A stretch of DNA of 42,814 bases from Candidatus Dojkabacteria bacterium (lineage in GTDB: Bacteria; Patescibacteria; Dojkabacteria; SC72). Of this stretch, positions 1-5,635 are shown one piece after another (within the stretch, counting starts at the first letter, position 1; the number at the start of each line of letters is the position of its first letter). Below the pieces are notes generated by a model. The model ran no database searches, was not told the DNA's origin, and saw nothing but the letters and a program-made list of their open reading frames with translations. The DNA lies in the NCBI GenBank assembly GCA_023229785.1, contig JALNYV010000016.1, forward strand, positions 1 through 42,814, in the 5' to 3' direction. The position numbers were made by a program, and so were the translations under genes.

Positions 1-2
1 AA

Positions 3-413
3 GCAAACTTGTATAGAGCAAACTTGTCTAGAGCATACTTGTCTGGAGCAGACTTGTCTGGAGCAAACTTGTCTAGAGCAAACTTGTCTGGAGCAAACTT
101 GTCTAGAGCATACTTGTTTAGAGCAAACTTGTCTGGAGCAAACTTGTCTGGAGCAGACTTGTCTGGAGCAAACTTGTCTGGAGCGCAATCAGATTTTAGT
201 ATATTACTATATATAAGTGGAATGAAGTGGTCTATTTTACTAAAAGATGATTTAGTAAAAGTAGGCTGTCAAGAGCATAGGTATTTGGAATGGAAATCAT
301 TTGATCAGCAAGAAATATCTATTATGGCTAGTGAAGCTCTAGAATTTTATAAGGGAGTGCTAATACCTTTCCTAGACTATCAATATAAAAATACTAAATT
401 TGAAATTAAATAA
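3..413 (+). CDS. Pentapeptide-repeat protein, C-terminal part (continues from 42433-42814)
   Basis: This is the 3' part of a gene whose 5' part lies at the other end of the window. The frame is open from the first bases, and the repeats run to about base 185 as 15-base units encoding A(N/D/Y)LSG or A(N/Y)LSR. A non-repeat tail of about 75 residues follows, with a hydrophobic start (DFSILLYIS) and a helical, acidic end. Overlaying bases 16-141 on 42689-42814 keeps the frame and gives a 217-residue protein. Pentapeptide repeats fold as a right-handed quadrilateral beta-helix, and some such proteins mimic DNA and bind gyrase; the role here is unknown. The TTG at base 9 could be called as a start but is probably just a repeat codon. 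Confidence 0.85.
   Translation, partial: ANLYRANLSRAYLSGADLSGANLSRANLSGANLSRAYLFRANLSGANLSGADLSGANLSGAQSDFSILLYISGMKWSILLKDDLVKVGCQEHRYLEWKSFDQQEISIMASEALEFYKGVLIPFLDYQYKNTKFEIK
16..141. repeat. Terminal overlap, left copy (same as 42689-42814)
   Basis: These 126 bases are identical to the last 126 bases of the window. Just upstream (bases 1-15) the copies differ at three positions: the first base, and two in the GTATAG versus GTCTGG stretch. The overlap sits inside near-identical 15-base repeats, where an assembler would break a circular genome. I read it as one locus present twice, but a real terminal redundancy is also possible. Confidence 0.8.
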
Positions 414-423
414 GGAGACAATT

Positions 424-492
424 ATGATTTTATTAGCTTGGTTAACGATTATGTTCATTGCAATTTTAAACGAGTTTGGTGATTTATGTTAA
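424..492 (+). CDS. 22-residue membrane peptide
   Basis: A tiny gene with a good ribosome site (AAGGAG, seven bases before ATG), starting 11 bases after the pentapeptide gene. The product, MILLAWLTIMFIAILNEFGD plus two residues, is one hydrophobic helix with a short polar C-terminus. It overlaps the next gene by 7 bases, suggesting coupled translation. No family is recognisable. It is one of several membrane microproteins in this block. Confidence 0.5.
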   Translation: MILLAWLTIMFIAILNEFGDLC

Positions 493-644
493 GTGATTTA
501 CTGGTGTTACTAGCAAGTTTATTATTAGGGTTTGTTGCTGGTTACTCAATTTCTAATGAGTTAAACCACTGGGAGAAATGTATAAGCCCTCAAGTTTACT
601 CATCCGATTTAAATGCGTGTGTTATTAAATTAAAGGAGTTTTAG
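486..644 (+). CDS. 52-residue membrane-anchored protein
   Basis: The ATG lies inside the end of the preceding peptide, and the stop is one base before the next ATG, so the three genes form a tight operon. Residues 4-22 are strongly hydrophobic (LLVLLASLLLGFVAGY) and look like a signal anchor. The remaining 30 residues are polar with two cysteines, so a small periplasmic tail is likely. The ribosome site of the next gene (AAGGAG) lies within its last codons. No family recognised. Confidence 0.6.
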   Translation: MLSDLLVLLASLLLGFVAGYSISNELNHWEKCISPQVYSSDLNACVIKLKEF

Positions 645-645
645 T

Positions 646-1284
646 ATGATTACAGTAAATAAAGATACTATTTCTAAGTTCAATCCCTGTAACGCTAGAT
701 TTGATAAGTATCTAAAGTATTATGACGGATTCAATGGAACGATCGAAGAGTTCTTAGATTTATCTGAAATTACTTATTCTGAAATTACTTATGATGATAA
801 AATCTGGGTAGCTCGTAGACTTTTAAATAAAAATCAATTGATTCATTTTGCAGTTTTATGTGCACAATCAGTGTTGCATATTTATGAGAATAAGTATCTG
901 AAAGATAATAGGGTTAAAGATTGTCTTGAATATCTAATAACTATTACTGATTTTAGTAATTTATCTAATGAACAAGAAGAGAGACTAAGCGAAGTAAGAG
1001 ATGCTGCTTATGCTGCTGCTGCTGATGCTTATGATGATGCGGAGGCTTATGCTGCTTATGGCGCTTATGCTGCTTATGCTGCTGATGCTACTTATGCTGT
1101 TGCTGCTGCTGCTACTTATGCTGATACTGCTTATGCTGCTTATGCTGTTGATGCTACTTATGATGCTGCTGATGCTTATGCTGCTGCTGCTACTTATGCT
1201 GCTGCTGCTGATTCTTATACTGATGCTAAAACAACACAGCAAAATTTAAACTTACAATTTCTTAAAGTTGCATCTAATCTATAA
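646..1284 (+). CDS. Ala/Tyr/Asp-repeat protein with immunity-protein-like N-terminal domain
   Basis: A 212-residue protein behind AAGGAG. The first ~110 residues form a helical domain (ITYDDKIWVARRLLNKNQLI, then FAVLCAQSVLHIYENKY) that resembles, by recall, the N-terminal region of small putative immunity proteins common in phages and bacteria. Residues ~117-195 are almost only Ala, Tyr and Asp in AAY/DAY patterns, followed by a polar tail. At DNA level the repeat is built of GCTGCTTATGCT-like units, so recent expansion or slippage is likely. The repeat should form one long Ala-rich helix with tyrosines on one side. Open frames on both strands inside the repeat are by-products of the triplet repeat. 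Function unknown. Confidence 0.75.
   Translation: MITVNKDTISKFNPCNARFDKYLKYYDGFNGTIEEFLDLSEITYSEITYDDKIWVARRLLNKNQLIHFAVLCAQSVLHIYENKYLKDNRVKDCLEYLITITDFSNLSNEQEERLSEVRDAAYAAAADAYDDAEAYAAYGAYAAYAADATYAVAAAATYADTAYAAYAVDATYDAADAYAAAATYAAAADSYTDAKTTQQNLNLQFLKVASNL
1000..1230 (+). repeat. Triplet-based tandem repeat (GCT/TAT/GAT)
   Basis: About 230 bases made of GCT, TAT, GAT and ACT codons in recurring blocks such as GCTGCTTATGCT. They encode the Ala/Tyr/Asp stretch of the enclosing gene. Units are near-identical but not in strict register, as expected for replication slippage. No stop codons arise in several frames, which creates spurious long frames on both strands. Confidence 0.85.
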
Positions 1285-1299
1285 AAATAGGAGATATTT

Positions 1300-1530
1300 A
1301 TGTGTGATAAAAATAGTTGTGACAAATGTTTAGAACCATTACGAATAATAGATGAAGTACCTGCAATGGGGCGTAACATTGAAGCCGTCTGTGATTTTTG
1401 TTCAGACAGCCTGCAATACTGTGATTATTGCCAGCGATTTGGTGATGAAGAGTGTTTTAGCTATGATCAGGAACGTTGTGACAGTTGCTGTGACCATTCA
1501 GCTGATAAATTTCAGGACAGGGAGCGCTAA
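1300..1530 (+). CDS. Cysteine-rich zinc-finger-like protein
   Basis: 76 residues, started by TAGGAGATATTTATG. It has twelve cysteines arranged mainly as CxxC knuckles: CDKC near residue 7-10, CDFC at about 31-34, CDYC at about 41-44 and CDSCC near 60-64. This suggests two or three zinc sites. Phages often carry such small proteins to bind host proteins or nucleic acid, but no specific family is recognised. The C-terminus is charged. Confidence 0.65.
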   Translation: MCDKNSCDKCLEPLRIIDEVPAMGRNIEAVCDFCSDSLQYCDYCQRFGDEECFSYDQERCDSCCDHSADKFQDRER

Positions 1531-1533
1531 ACC

Positions 1534-1593
1534 ATGGAATTAATACTATATTTATTTGTTTTCTTTATATTAATGTTAAGTTATACGAGGTGA
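1534..1593 (+). CDS. 19-residue membrane peptide
   Basis: Starts three bases after the Cys-rich gene. The product, MELILYLFVFFILMLSYTR, is a single hydrophobic helix closed by a positive residue. It lacks a strong ribosome site of its own (GGGAGCG lies about 8 bases upstream). Its last codons carry the GAGG ribosome site of the next gene. It could be a true microprotein or a leader; support is moderate to weak. Confidence 0.35.
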   Translation: MELILYLFVFFILMLSYTR

Positions 1594-1595
1594 TT

Positions 1596-1898
1596 ATGAG
1601 TGATTTAAAAGTAGGTGATGTTAGACAATGGGTTTATGGTGAGTATCCTATCGTAACCATATTATATATAAATGAAAAAACAGTAGTTTATCGGTATAAG
1701 AATGGTGATGATTGTATAACTAATCTTCAATACTTTTTATCTAAAACCGAACCATATACAGAACCAGTTAAAGAAGTTGATCTAGCTTACCATCAATGTG
1801 ATGTAGGTAATATACTAGTGTCGGTAGTTGGTACTAGTGATTGTAATATAAGAGACAAACTTACATGTACATATACAAGAATTACCATTAAAAAATAG
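1596..1898 (+). CDS. Hypothetical protein, ~100 aa
   Basis: I chose ATG at 1596, five bases after GAGG; a GTG two codons upstream is possible. The product begins MSDLKVGDVRQWVYGEYPIV and has alternating hydrophobic and polar residues, like a small beta-barrel (SH3 or KOW-like) fold. Its opening resembles phage proteins that start with a KVGDxR-type strand. It has three cysteines in the C-terminal half. No function can be assigned. Confidence 0.6.
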   Translation: MSDLKVGDVRQWVYGEYPIVTILYINEKTVVYRYKNGDDCITNLQYFLSKTEPYTEPVKEVDLAYHQCDVGNILVSVVGTSDCNIRDKLTCTYTRITIKK

Positions 1899-1905
1899 GG
1901 GTTTT

Positions 1906-2238
1906 ATGATTAAATTAATTTTATTTAGTTTGTTATTATGTTCTTGTGGTAAGATCAAGGTTGAGACCAATAAACTTGAGTCAGATCCGGTTAACTTTGG
2001 ACCGGATTTTAAGGCGGCTTCAGAAATTTGCGATGCTCGTTACGGTGTTAAAACGCAAGAATCAGATGATTGTTTCAAGGATTATAGAACCTACTTAAGT
2101 CCTAAAATTAGCTTTGATTTAGGTTCAATCACGGATTTTTGTAATAAGACGTACGCCAATCCTTCAGATGTATCAGGATGTACTGATGATTTACTAGGTA
2201 TAATTGAGGGTTTAAATTTAAACAAGGATAAGAAATGA
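1906..2238 (+). CDS. Small lipoprotein with conserved-looking cysteines
   Basis: 110 residues. The signal peptide MIKLILFSLLLCSCGK ends in a lipobox (LCSC, Cys14), so the mature protein should be lipid-anchored in the envelope. The mature part is acidic and has four further cysteines (in EICD, DDCF, DFCN and SGCT) that could form two disulphides in the periplasm. It overlaps the next lipoprotein gene by 4 bases (ATGA). It could act in superinfection exclusion or lysis; neither is shown. Confidence 0.65.
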   Translation: MIKLILFSLLLCSCGKIKVETNKLESDPVNFGPDFKAASEICDARYGVKTQESDDCFKDYRTYLSPKISFDLGSITDFCNKTYANPSDVSGCTDDLLGIIEGLNLNKDKK

Positions 2239-2489
2239 AATACTTATTATTATTAACACTACTTACATCATGTGGTGTAACAGAGCGACTAAATAAAAAT
2301 TGTGGGGCTGATATTAAAATGGGTTGTAACCTAATATTCGGTTCACGAGATGATGATCAAGATACTGCCTTGTGGCAGGTATCCGACAACCAGGTAACAT
2401 TACAACAGACTATTGGCACTCGGATCTTGGGTATGAGTGCCGTTAATAGCACTCAAATTAAGTATTTACAGTCCCAAATAACAGTATAA
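2235..2489 (+). CDS. Small lipoprotein
   Basis: 84 residues. The signal sequence MKYLLLLTLLTSCG has a lipobox ending at Cys13. The mature part is short and polar, with two more cysteines (NCGAD, MGCN) and a C-terminal half rich in Gln, Thr and Ser that could form a coiled coil. Start and stop overlap with the upstream lipoprotein (ATGA), so the pair is probably co-translated. The arrangement of two small envelope lipoproteins resembles a spanin or exclusion pair, but the first lacks a spanin-like transmembrane helix. Confidence 0.6.
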   Translation: MKYLLLLTLLTSCGVTERLNKNCGADIKMGCNLIFGSRDDDQDTALWQVSDNQVTLQQTIGTRILGMSAVNSTQIKYLQSQITV

Positions 2490-2514
2490 ATGAACACTAT
2501 TAGGGGTATTTATA

Positions 2515-2604
2515 TTGGGACTAGTAATAGGTAGTGTTATAACTATTGTATGTCAAGATATTGAAGATAATAACCGAATAGATAATGGTAGGAGAAGGGA
2601 GTAA
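2515..2604 (+). CDS. Possible 29-residue membrane peptide (TTG start)
   Basis: A frame that would start at TTG 2515, eight bases after AGGGGT. It codes for a hydrophobic helix (GLVIGSVITIVCQ) followed by a charged tail ending RRRE. It directly follows the two lipoprotein genes. The size and pattern fit the other membrane peptides of this block, but the rare start codon makes it tentative. Confidence 0.3.
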   Translation: MGLVIGSVITIVCQDIEDNNRIDNGRRRE

Positions 2605-2650
2605 AAAGCTTGTATCCAAGCAATCTAAATAATTCTTATTTGATTCGAAT

Positions 2651-2680
2651 AAAGAGGGGCTTTCGCCCCTTTCTCTTTAT
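2651..2680. terminator. Bidirectional intrinsic terminator
   Basis: A hairpin AAAGAGGGGC-TTTC-GCCCCTTTCTCTTT with a perfect GC core, T-rich on the plus side and A-rich before it, so it can stop transcription from both directions. It separates the plus-strand accessory genes from the minus-strand micro-operon whose last stop codon lies in it. Confidence 0.8.
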
Positions 2681-2817
2681 TTAAGCTTCAATTCAAGATT
2701 ACGTAATTGAATTTCTAGGCGGATAATAGATGTTTTAGATGCTCGATTGTAAATCGCTGTGAATAGTTGGACACGTATCTTGTTGTATTGAAGCTTCAGT
2801 AACTCTTTTTTACTCAT
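2677..2817 (-). CDS. 46-residue basic helical protein
   Basis: A minus-strand gene starting at 2817 behind GGAGT. It ends in the bidirectional terminator. The product begins MSKKELLKLQYNKIRVQLFT and ends RNLELKLK; it is basic, wholly helical by composition, and has no membrane segment. It is the last gene of a three-gene minus-strand unit. It is too short for a family call; it may bind nucleic acid or a protein. Confidence 0.55.
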   Translation of the reverse strand: MSKKELLKLQYNKIRVQLFTAIYNRASKTSIIRLEIQLRNLELKLK

Positions 2818-2848
2818 GGGTAACTCCGTTACCTGGTAATAACCAGGG

Positions 2849-2953
2849 CTATTTAAGTAATAAACTAGTTCTCATCATCTCATACACCATTACGTGTAAT
2901 ACAATGAATGACCACGTTAACAATAATAACAAATAGACTTGATATAATTTCAT
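2849..2953 (-). CDS. 34-residue membrane protein
   Basis: Minus-strand gene starting at 2953, preceded by TGGAGT. The product starts MKLYQVYLLLLLTWSFIVLH and continues to a short basic end. It has one transmembrane helix. It begins three bases after the stop of the upstream 47-residue gene, so the two are in one transcript. A hairpin CCTGGT-AATA-ACCAGG (2832-2847) follows its stop. No family recognised. Confidence 0.5.
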   Translation of the reverse strand: MKLYQVYLLLLLTWSFIVLHVMVYEMMRTSLLLK

Positions 2954-2956
2954 GAT

Positions 2957-3100
2957 CTAAACTCCAGTTAAAGCATAAATAATTGCACTTATCATAGTGA
3001 TTGGTAGTACGAACATAACCATTGCAATATCAAGTGGTACACCATTAAAGGCGGCAAAAATAAGTATGATACAGACTATTAAGAATAACATGTTTAACAT
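2957..3100 (-). CDS. 47-residue two-helix membrane protein
   Basis: Minus-strand gene starting at 3100. It codes for two hydrophobic stretches (MLFLIVCIILIFAAF and MVMFVLPITMISAIIYAL) joined by a short polar turn with an Asp. The ribosome site is weak (GGGA). It is the first gene of the minus-strand unit and lies next to the inverted repeats at 3120-3224. The size and two-helix layout would suit a small holin or inhibitor, but nothing proves it. Confidence 0.5.
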   Translation of the reverse strand: MLNMLFLIVCIILIFAAFNGVPLDIAMVMFVLPITMISAIIYALTGV

Positions 3101-3119
3101 ATAAGATCCCTTGGTTAGT

Positions 3120-3224
3120 TATACTAATACATATGCTAGAACCATGCCAAACAATGATTACATTGTTACGCTGTGTTAATTGCAACAAGCCTGTTTAAAT
3201 GTTAAACAGTGATGTATTAGTATA
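3120..3224. repeat. Inverted repeat TATACTAATACAT / ATGTATTAGTATA
   Basis: Perfect 13-base arms at 3120-3132 and 3212-3224, 79 bases apart, just upstream of the minus-strand operon. The core TATACTAA/TTAGTATA recurs at 7326-7362. The arms may be operator half-sites or divergent promoter elements. Confidence 0.6.
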
Positions 3225-3761
3225 CGATCTTAAGATTATCTTAAGCTTATAATAGTTCACATGTTATAATGATGTCTGAACAACAGCTGAAAGCTGAACA
3301 AACCAAGGTATAATAGGCGGTGATCGAACGTTTAATATGCGTCATCTAATTATTAAATAGAAGTAATGAGGTCTATCCACACTCCTCTCTCCGTGTCAAC
3401 AAAAGAATTGTAAAAGTTTTGTCATGAAAGTGTCATAGACTGTAATTGCGGTGTTGTGAAACATTTATACGGTCATAAGTTCTACTAATACTCCTTATTA
3501 GCGGTGCTTATACACCATGAGTTATGTTAAAGAGGTGTTATTAAACGGTTATTACTGTAACTAATACCTAATAGTAGGTTGAACTAATATCTGTAAATCA
3601 ACCCCCCGGTTCGTTAGCCCCCCCGTAGGAAGAAAAAAGGGGTAGGGGTAGAGAGGGTACATGCCCACACACAGACTAGACCTAAAATTGTAATTATATC
3701 AATAGCTTAGATACCCCCCGCCTTAAACTTTATGTCGACTTTTAGGTGTGACAACATCGCT

Positions 3762-3804
3762 CGGCTGCCTGCGTGTAAGTAGTTGATAATAGGTACGGCA
3801 GCCG
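3762..3804. repeat. GC-rich inverted repeat CGGCTGCC / GGCAGCCG
   Basis: Perfect 8-base arms (3762-3769 and 3797-3804) around a 27-base loop, about 80 bases before the first late gene. It stands out in AT-rich surroundings. No T-run follows, so it is not a classic terminator; it could be a structured leader or a protein-binding site. Confidence 0.5.
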
Positions 3805-3882
3805 CAGCTAAATCTTTTTAAAGTTTGTCATGACTTTGTCTTTTATACTGACAGGGCGTAGTAACACGTGTACCATATAAAT

Positions 3883-4362
3883 ATGGAATATATACAAATA
3901 CCCGGCTTAAAAAAGTATCTGATAAACAAAAATGGTGATGTCTGGTCATTACTTTCAAATAAAGTATTAAAGAAGACACTATCGAGTTCTGGTTACCTAA
4001 CCGTCTCTATAGGAGAGTTCCCTGAACAGCCAAATTACTTTATACATAGATTGGTTGCGATAACCTTTATACCTAATCCGGAAAATAAGCCATTTGTTAA
4101 CCATAAAGATGGTAATAAATTAAATCATAGTATTGAAAACTTAGAGTGGGTTACTAGATTAGAAAATGTACGTCACGCTTTTCGTACAGGGCTATATGAT
4201 AGTTGTATGAAAGCAGTGAGATGTATAGAAACTGGTATAGAGTATAAATCAATTAGTAGTGCAGGTAAATCATTAGATATATTCCCTGGAAGCATAACTA
4301 AGCAAATACAAGGTAAACGACACACAGCAGGTGGATTTACTTTTGAGGTAATTAATAAATGA
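3883..4362 (+). CDS. HNH homing endonuclease (NUMOD4-HNH-NUMOD1 layout)
   Basis: About 159 residues from ATG 3883; a GTG at 3868 is possible. The start MEYIQIPGLKKYLINKNGDV fits the NUMOD4 DNA-binding motif. The middle (FIHRLVAITFIPNP, then VNHKDGNKLNHSIENLEWVT) is a canonical HNH_3 nuclease with the His-Asn-His order. The last ~45 residues (RCIETGIEYKSISSAGKSL) form a NUMOD1-type helix-turn-helix also seen in the GIY-YIG gene at 30418. Such genes are mobile and spread by cutting unoccupied sites. It sits at the edge of the late module with no strong ribosome site. Confidence 0.88.
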   Translation: MEYIQIPGLKKYLINKNGDVWSLLSNKVLKKTLSSSGYLTVSIGEFPEQPNYFIHRLVAITFIPNPENKPFVNHKDGNKLNHSIENLEWVTRLENVRHAFRTGLYDSCMKAVRCIETGIEYKSISSAGKSLDIFPGSITKQIQGKRHTAGGFTFEVINK

Positions 4363-4670
4363 AGCCAAGAAAACCAAAAACAGTACGTGTTATGGGTGCT
4401 GACTACAGAATCGAATTTAAGGCTTTAAAAGACTTATTCGGAATTGTAAATTTTACAGACCGAGTAGTATCAATAAATAATATTGAGTCAGAAGCCGTTC
4501 AAAAGGAATCCTTATTACATGAACTTTTCCATGTGGTAATGGAGGAGTGTACGGGATTGTCAAATAAAAAATGTTTAGATCGTGAAGAAGAGATCGTTCG
4601 ATATGTTTCACCGAGAATGTTTCAATTGTTCCGAGATAATCCAAAAGTTAAACATTACATATTTGATTGA
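4359..4670 (+). CDS. HExxH metallopeptidase-like protein (ImmA/IrrE-like)
   Basis: 103 residues, overlapping the HNH gene by 4 bases. It contains HELFHVVMEE at about residues 54-63, a zinc-protease HExxH motif, in a layout seen in short phage members of the ImmA/IrrE or related families (N-terminal beta strands, then motif helix). Typical ImmA proteins cleave a phage repressor, but no repressor gene is visible here. The third zinc ligand is likely one of the acidic residues in DREEEIVRY. The start follows from the ATGA overlap. Function is inferred from the motif alone. Confidence 0.65.
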   Translation: MKPRKPKTVRVMGADYRIEFKALKDLFGIVNFTDRVVSINNIESEAVQKESLLHELFHVVMEECTGLSNKKCLDREEEIVRYVSPRMFQLFRDNPKVKHYIFD

Positions 4671-4677
4671 GGTTAAA

Positions 4678-4914
4678 ATGTTATTAAAAGTTATATGCTA
4701 CGTATACGGTATTTTAAATATATTAATATTTATATGTGATATTATTGATGCTTATGAACATAACCATGCTACTACCAGAAAAGAGTTAGTCGAATTCATT
4801 AAATGTCTAAATATGGTACAACTTATAACATTATTCCCATATTTGGTATTATTAGGCATTACGTTACTTTTCACATATAAACCTTTCAAGGACACCCATG
4901 AAAACCACAAGTAA
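4678..4914 (+). CDS. Two-helix membrane protein
   Basis: 78 residues from ATG 4678 behind GAGGTT. Hydrophobic segments lie at about residues 4-23 (VICYVYGILNILIFICDII) and 47-66 (QLITLFPYLVLLGITLLF), separated by a charged loop with two histidines. The C-terminus is basic. It overlaps the next gene by 17 bases. It could be a small holin-like or inner-membrane protein; no family recognised. Confidence 0.55.
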   Translation: MLLKVICYVYGILNILIFICDIIDAYEHNHATTRKELVEFIKCLNMVQLITLFPYLVLLGITLLFTYKPFKDTHENHK

Positions 4915-5080
4915 GCGTTACAAAGAAGAAATTGTTTCCCTCGCCCTAACCGTTAAGTTCTTAATTGAAGATGTTGAATACTTGCTGGCAAATCCGAAAG
5001 GTAATGAACGGGAAGAAGAAATTAAAGCCTATATCTCAGGACTTAAACAGTTTTTATTGGATTCGAATCATGACAACTAA
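4898..5080 (+). CDS. Small hypothetical helical protein
   Basis: 60 residues, ATG inside the end of the preceding gene and overlapping the terminase small subunit gene by 11 bases. The product is strongly helical and charged (KRYKEEIVSLALTVKFLIED, NEREEEIKAYISGL). Its place just before terS may mean a packaging-related role, but this is only positional. Confidence 0.6.
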   Translation: MKTTSKRYKEEIVSLALTVKFLIEDVEYLLANPKGNEREEEIKAYISGLKQFLLDSNHDN

Positions 5081-5567
5081 AACCCCGGTTAATCAGACCA
5101 TTCTTAATGAGTGTAAAAAACAGTTCATGGAATATGTTCCTATTAAAACAATAGCTGCTCAAACCGGTCTGAACCGAACAACCATACAATATCACGCTAA
5201 TAATTACTGGAATACTGAACGGGAGATGCTTAAATCGGAACTTTTCCGTAACTTTGCTGAACAGAAGAAGGTTATTATGACAGATATGTCATCTGCGGCT
5301 CTGAAGATTTTAACACGTGCACTAGAAGCTACTGCTAAGGGTGATGAACCGCCGTCTCTACGAGACGCGACCCAAGCCGCAGCGATATTAGAGTCAATTG
5401 ATAAAATCTTGAGATTAGATGATGGAGCCCCAACTGAGATCACGGAAGTAAAAGCTACTACAACCGTCGAACTTAAGAAACGATTATTAGCCGATCCATT
5501 TGCGGATGTTAAATGGGTTGACCAGGTTAAAGGGGTTATAAACGTTGAAACACTCGAACCGGAATAA
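5070..5567 (+). CDS. terS: Terminase small subunit
   Basis: About 165 residues from ATG 5070; a longer frame upstream overlaps the previous gene fully and is unlikely. The N-terminus has a helix-turn-helix (residues ~12-40: QFMEYVPIKTIAAQTGLNRT, then TIQYHANNYW) for binding the packaging site. A central helical region (MTDMSSAALKILTRALEATA, RDATQAAAILESIDKILRLD) should form the oligomer core. The C-terminus probably contacts the large subunit. It lies directly before terL, as is usual in tailed phages. The assignment rests on position, HTH and helical layout. Confidence 0.85.
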   Translation: MTTKTPVNQTILNECKKQFMEYVPIKTIAAQTGLNRTTIQYHANNYWNTEREMLKSELFRNFAEQKKVIMTDMSSAALKILTRALEATAKGDEPPSLRDATQAAAILESIDKILRLDDGAPTEITEVKATTTVELKKRLLADPFADVKWVDQVKGVINVETLEPE

Positions 5568-5635
5568 CACTGTAGTAAGCTTTACACGGAATATACCCTG
5601 TTTTCACACAAAATACACACTACAATGAGAATAAT

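Larger units (their letters stand above)
3101..3882. promoter_or_regulatory. Gene-free control region between divergent transcripts
   Basis: Roughly 780 bases without a convincing gene, lying between the minus-strand micro-operon and the late genes. It holds a 13-bp inverted repeat (3120-3132 / 3212-3224), TATAAT boxes near 3248 and 3264, a possible promoter TTGTCA-16-TGTAAT near 3420-3447, and a second TTTGTCATGA copy near 3825. Three C-runs (3603, 3619, 3715) face G-runs at 3640-3658, and an 8-bp inverted repeat (3762-3804) lies near the end. Promoters, operators, an origin or a packaging site are all possible. Confidence 0.55.

Noticed and set aside
985..1249. Long open frames on both strands over the Ala/Tyr/Asp repeat
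   Set aside because: They arise from the triplet repeat having no stops in several frames. The products (Ser/Ile or Leu/Met only) are not protein-like.
3518..3565. Fifteen-codon frame MSYVKEVLLNGYYCN in the control region
   Set aside because: No ribosome site and very short; likely chance.
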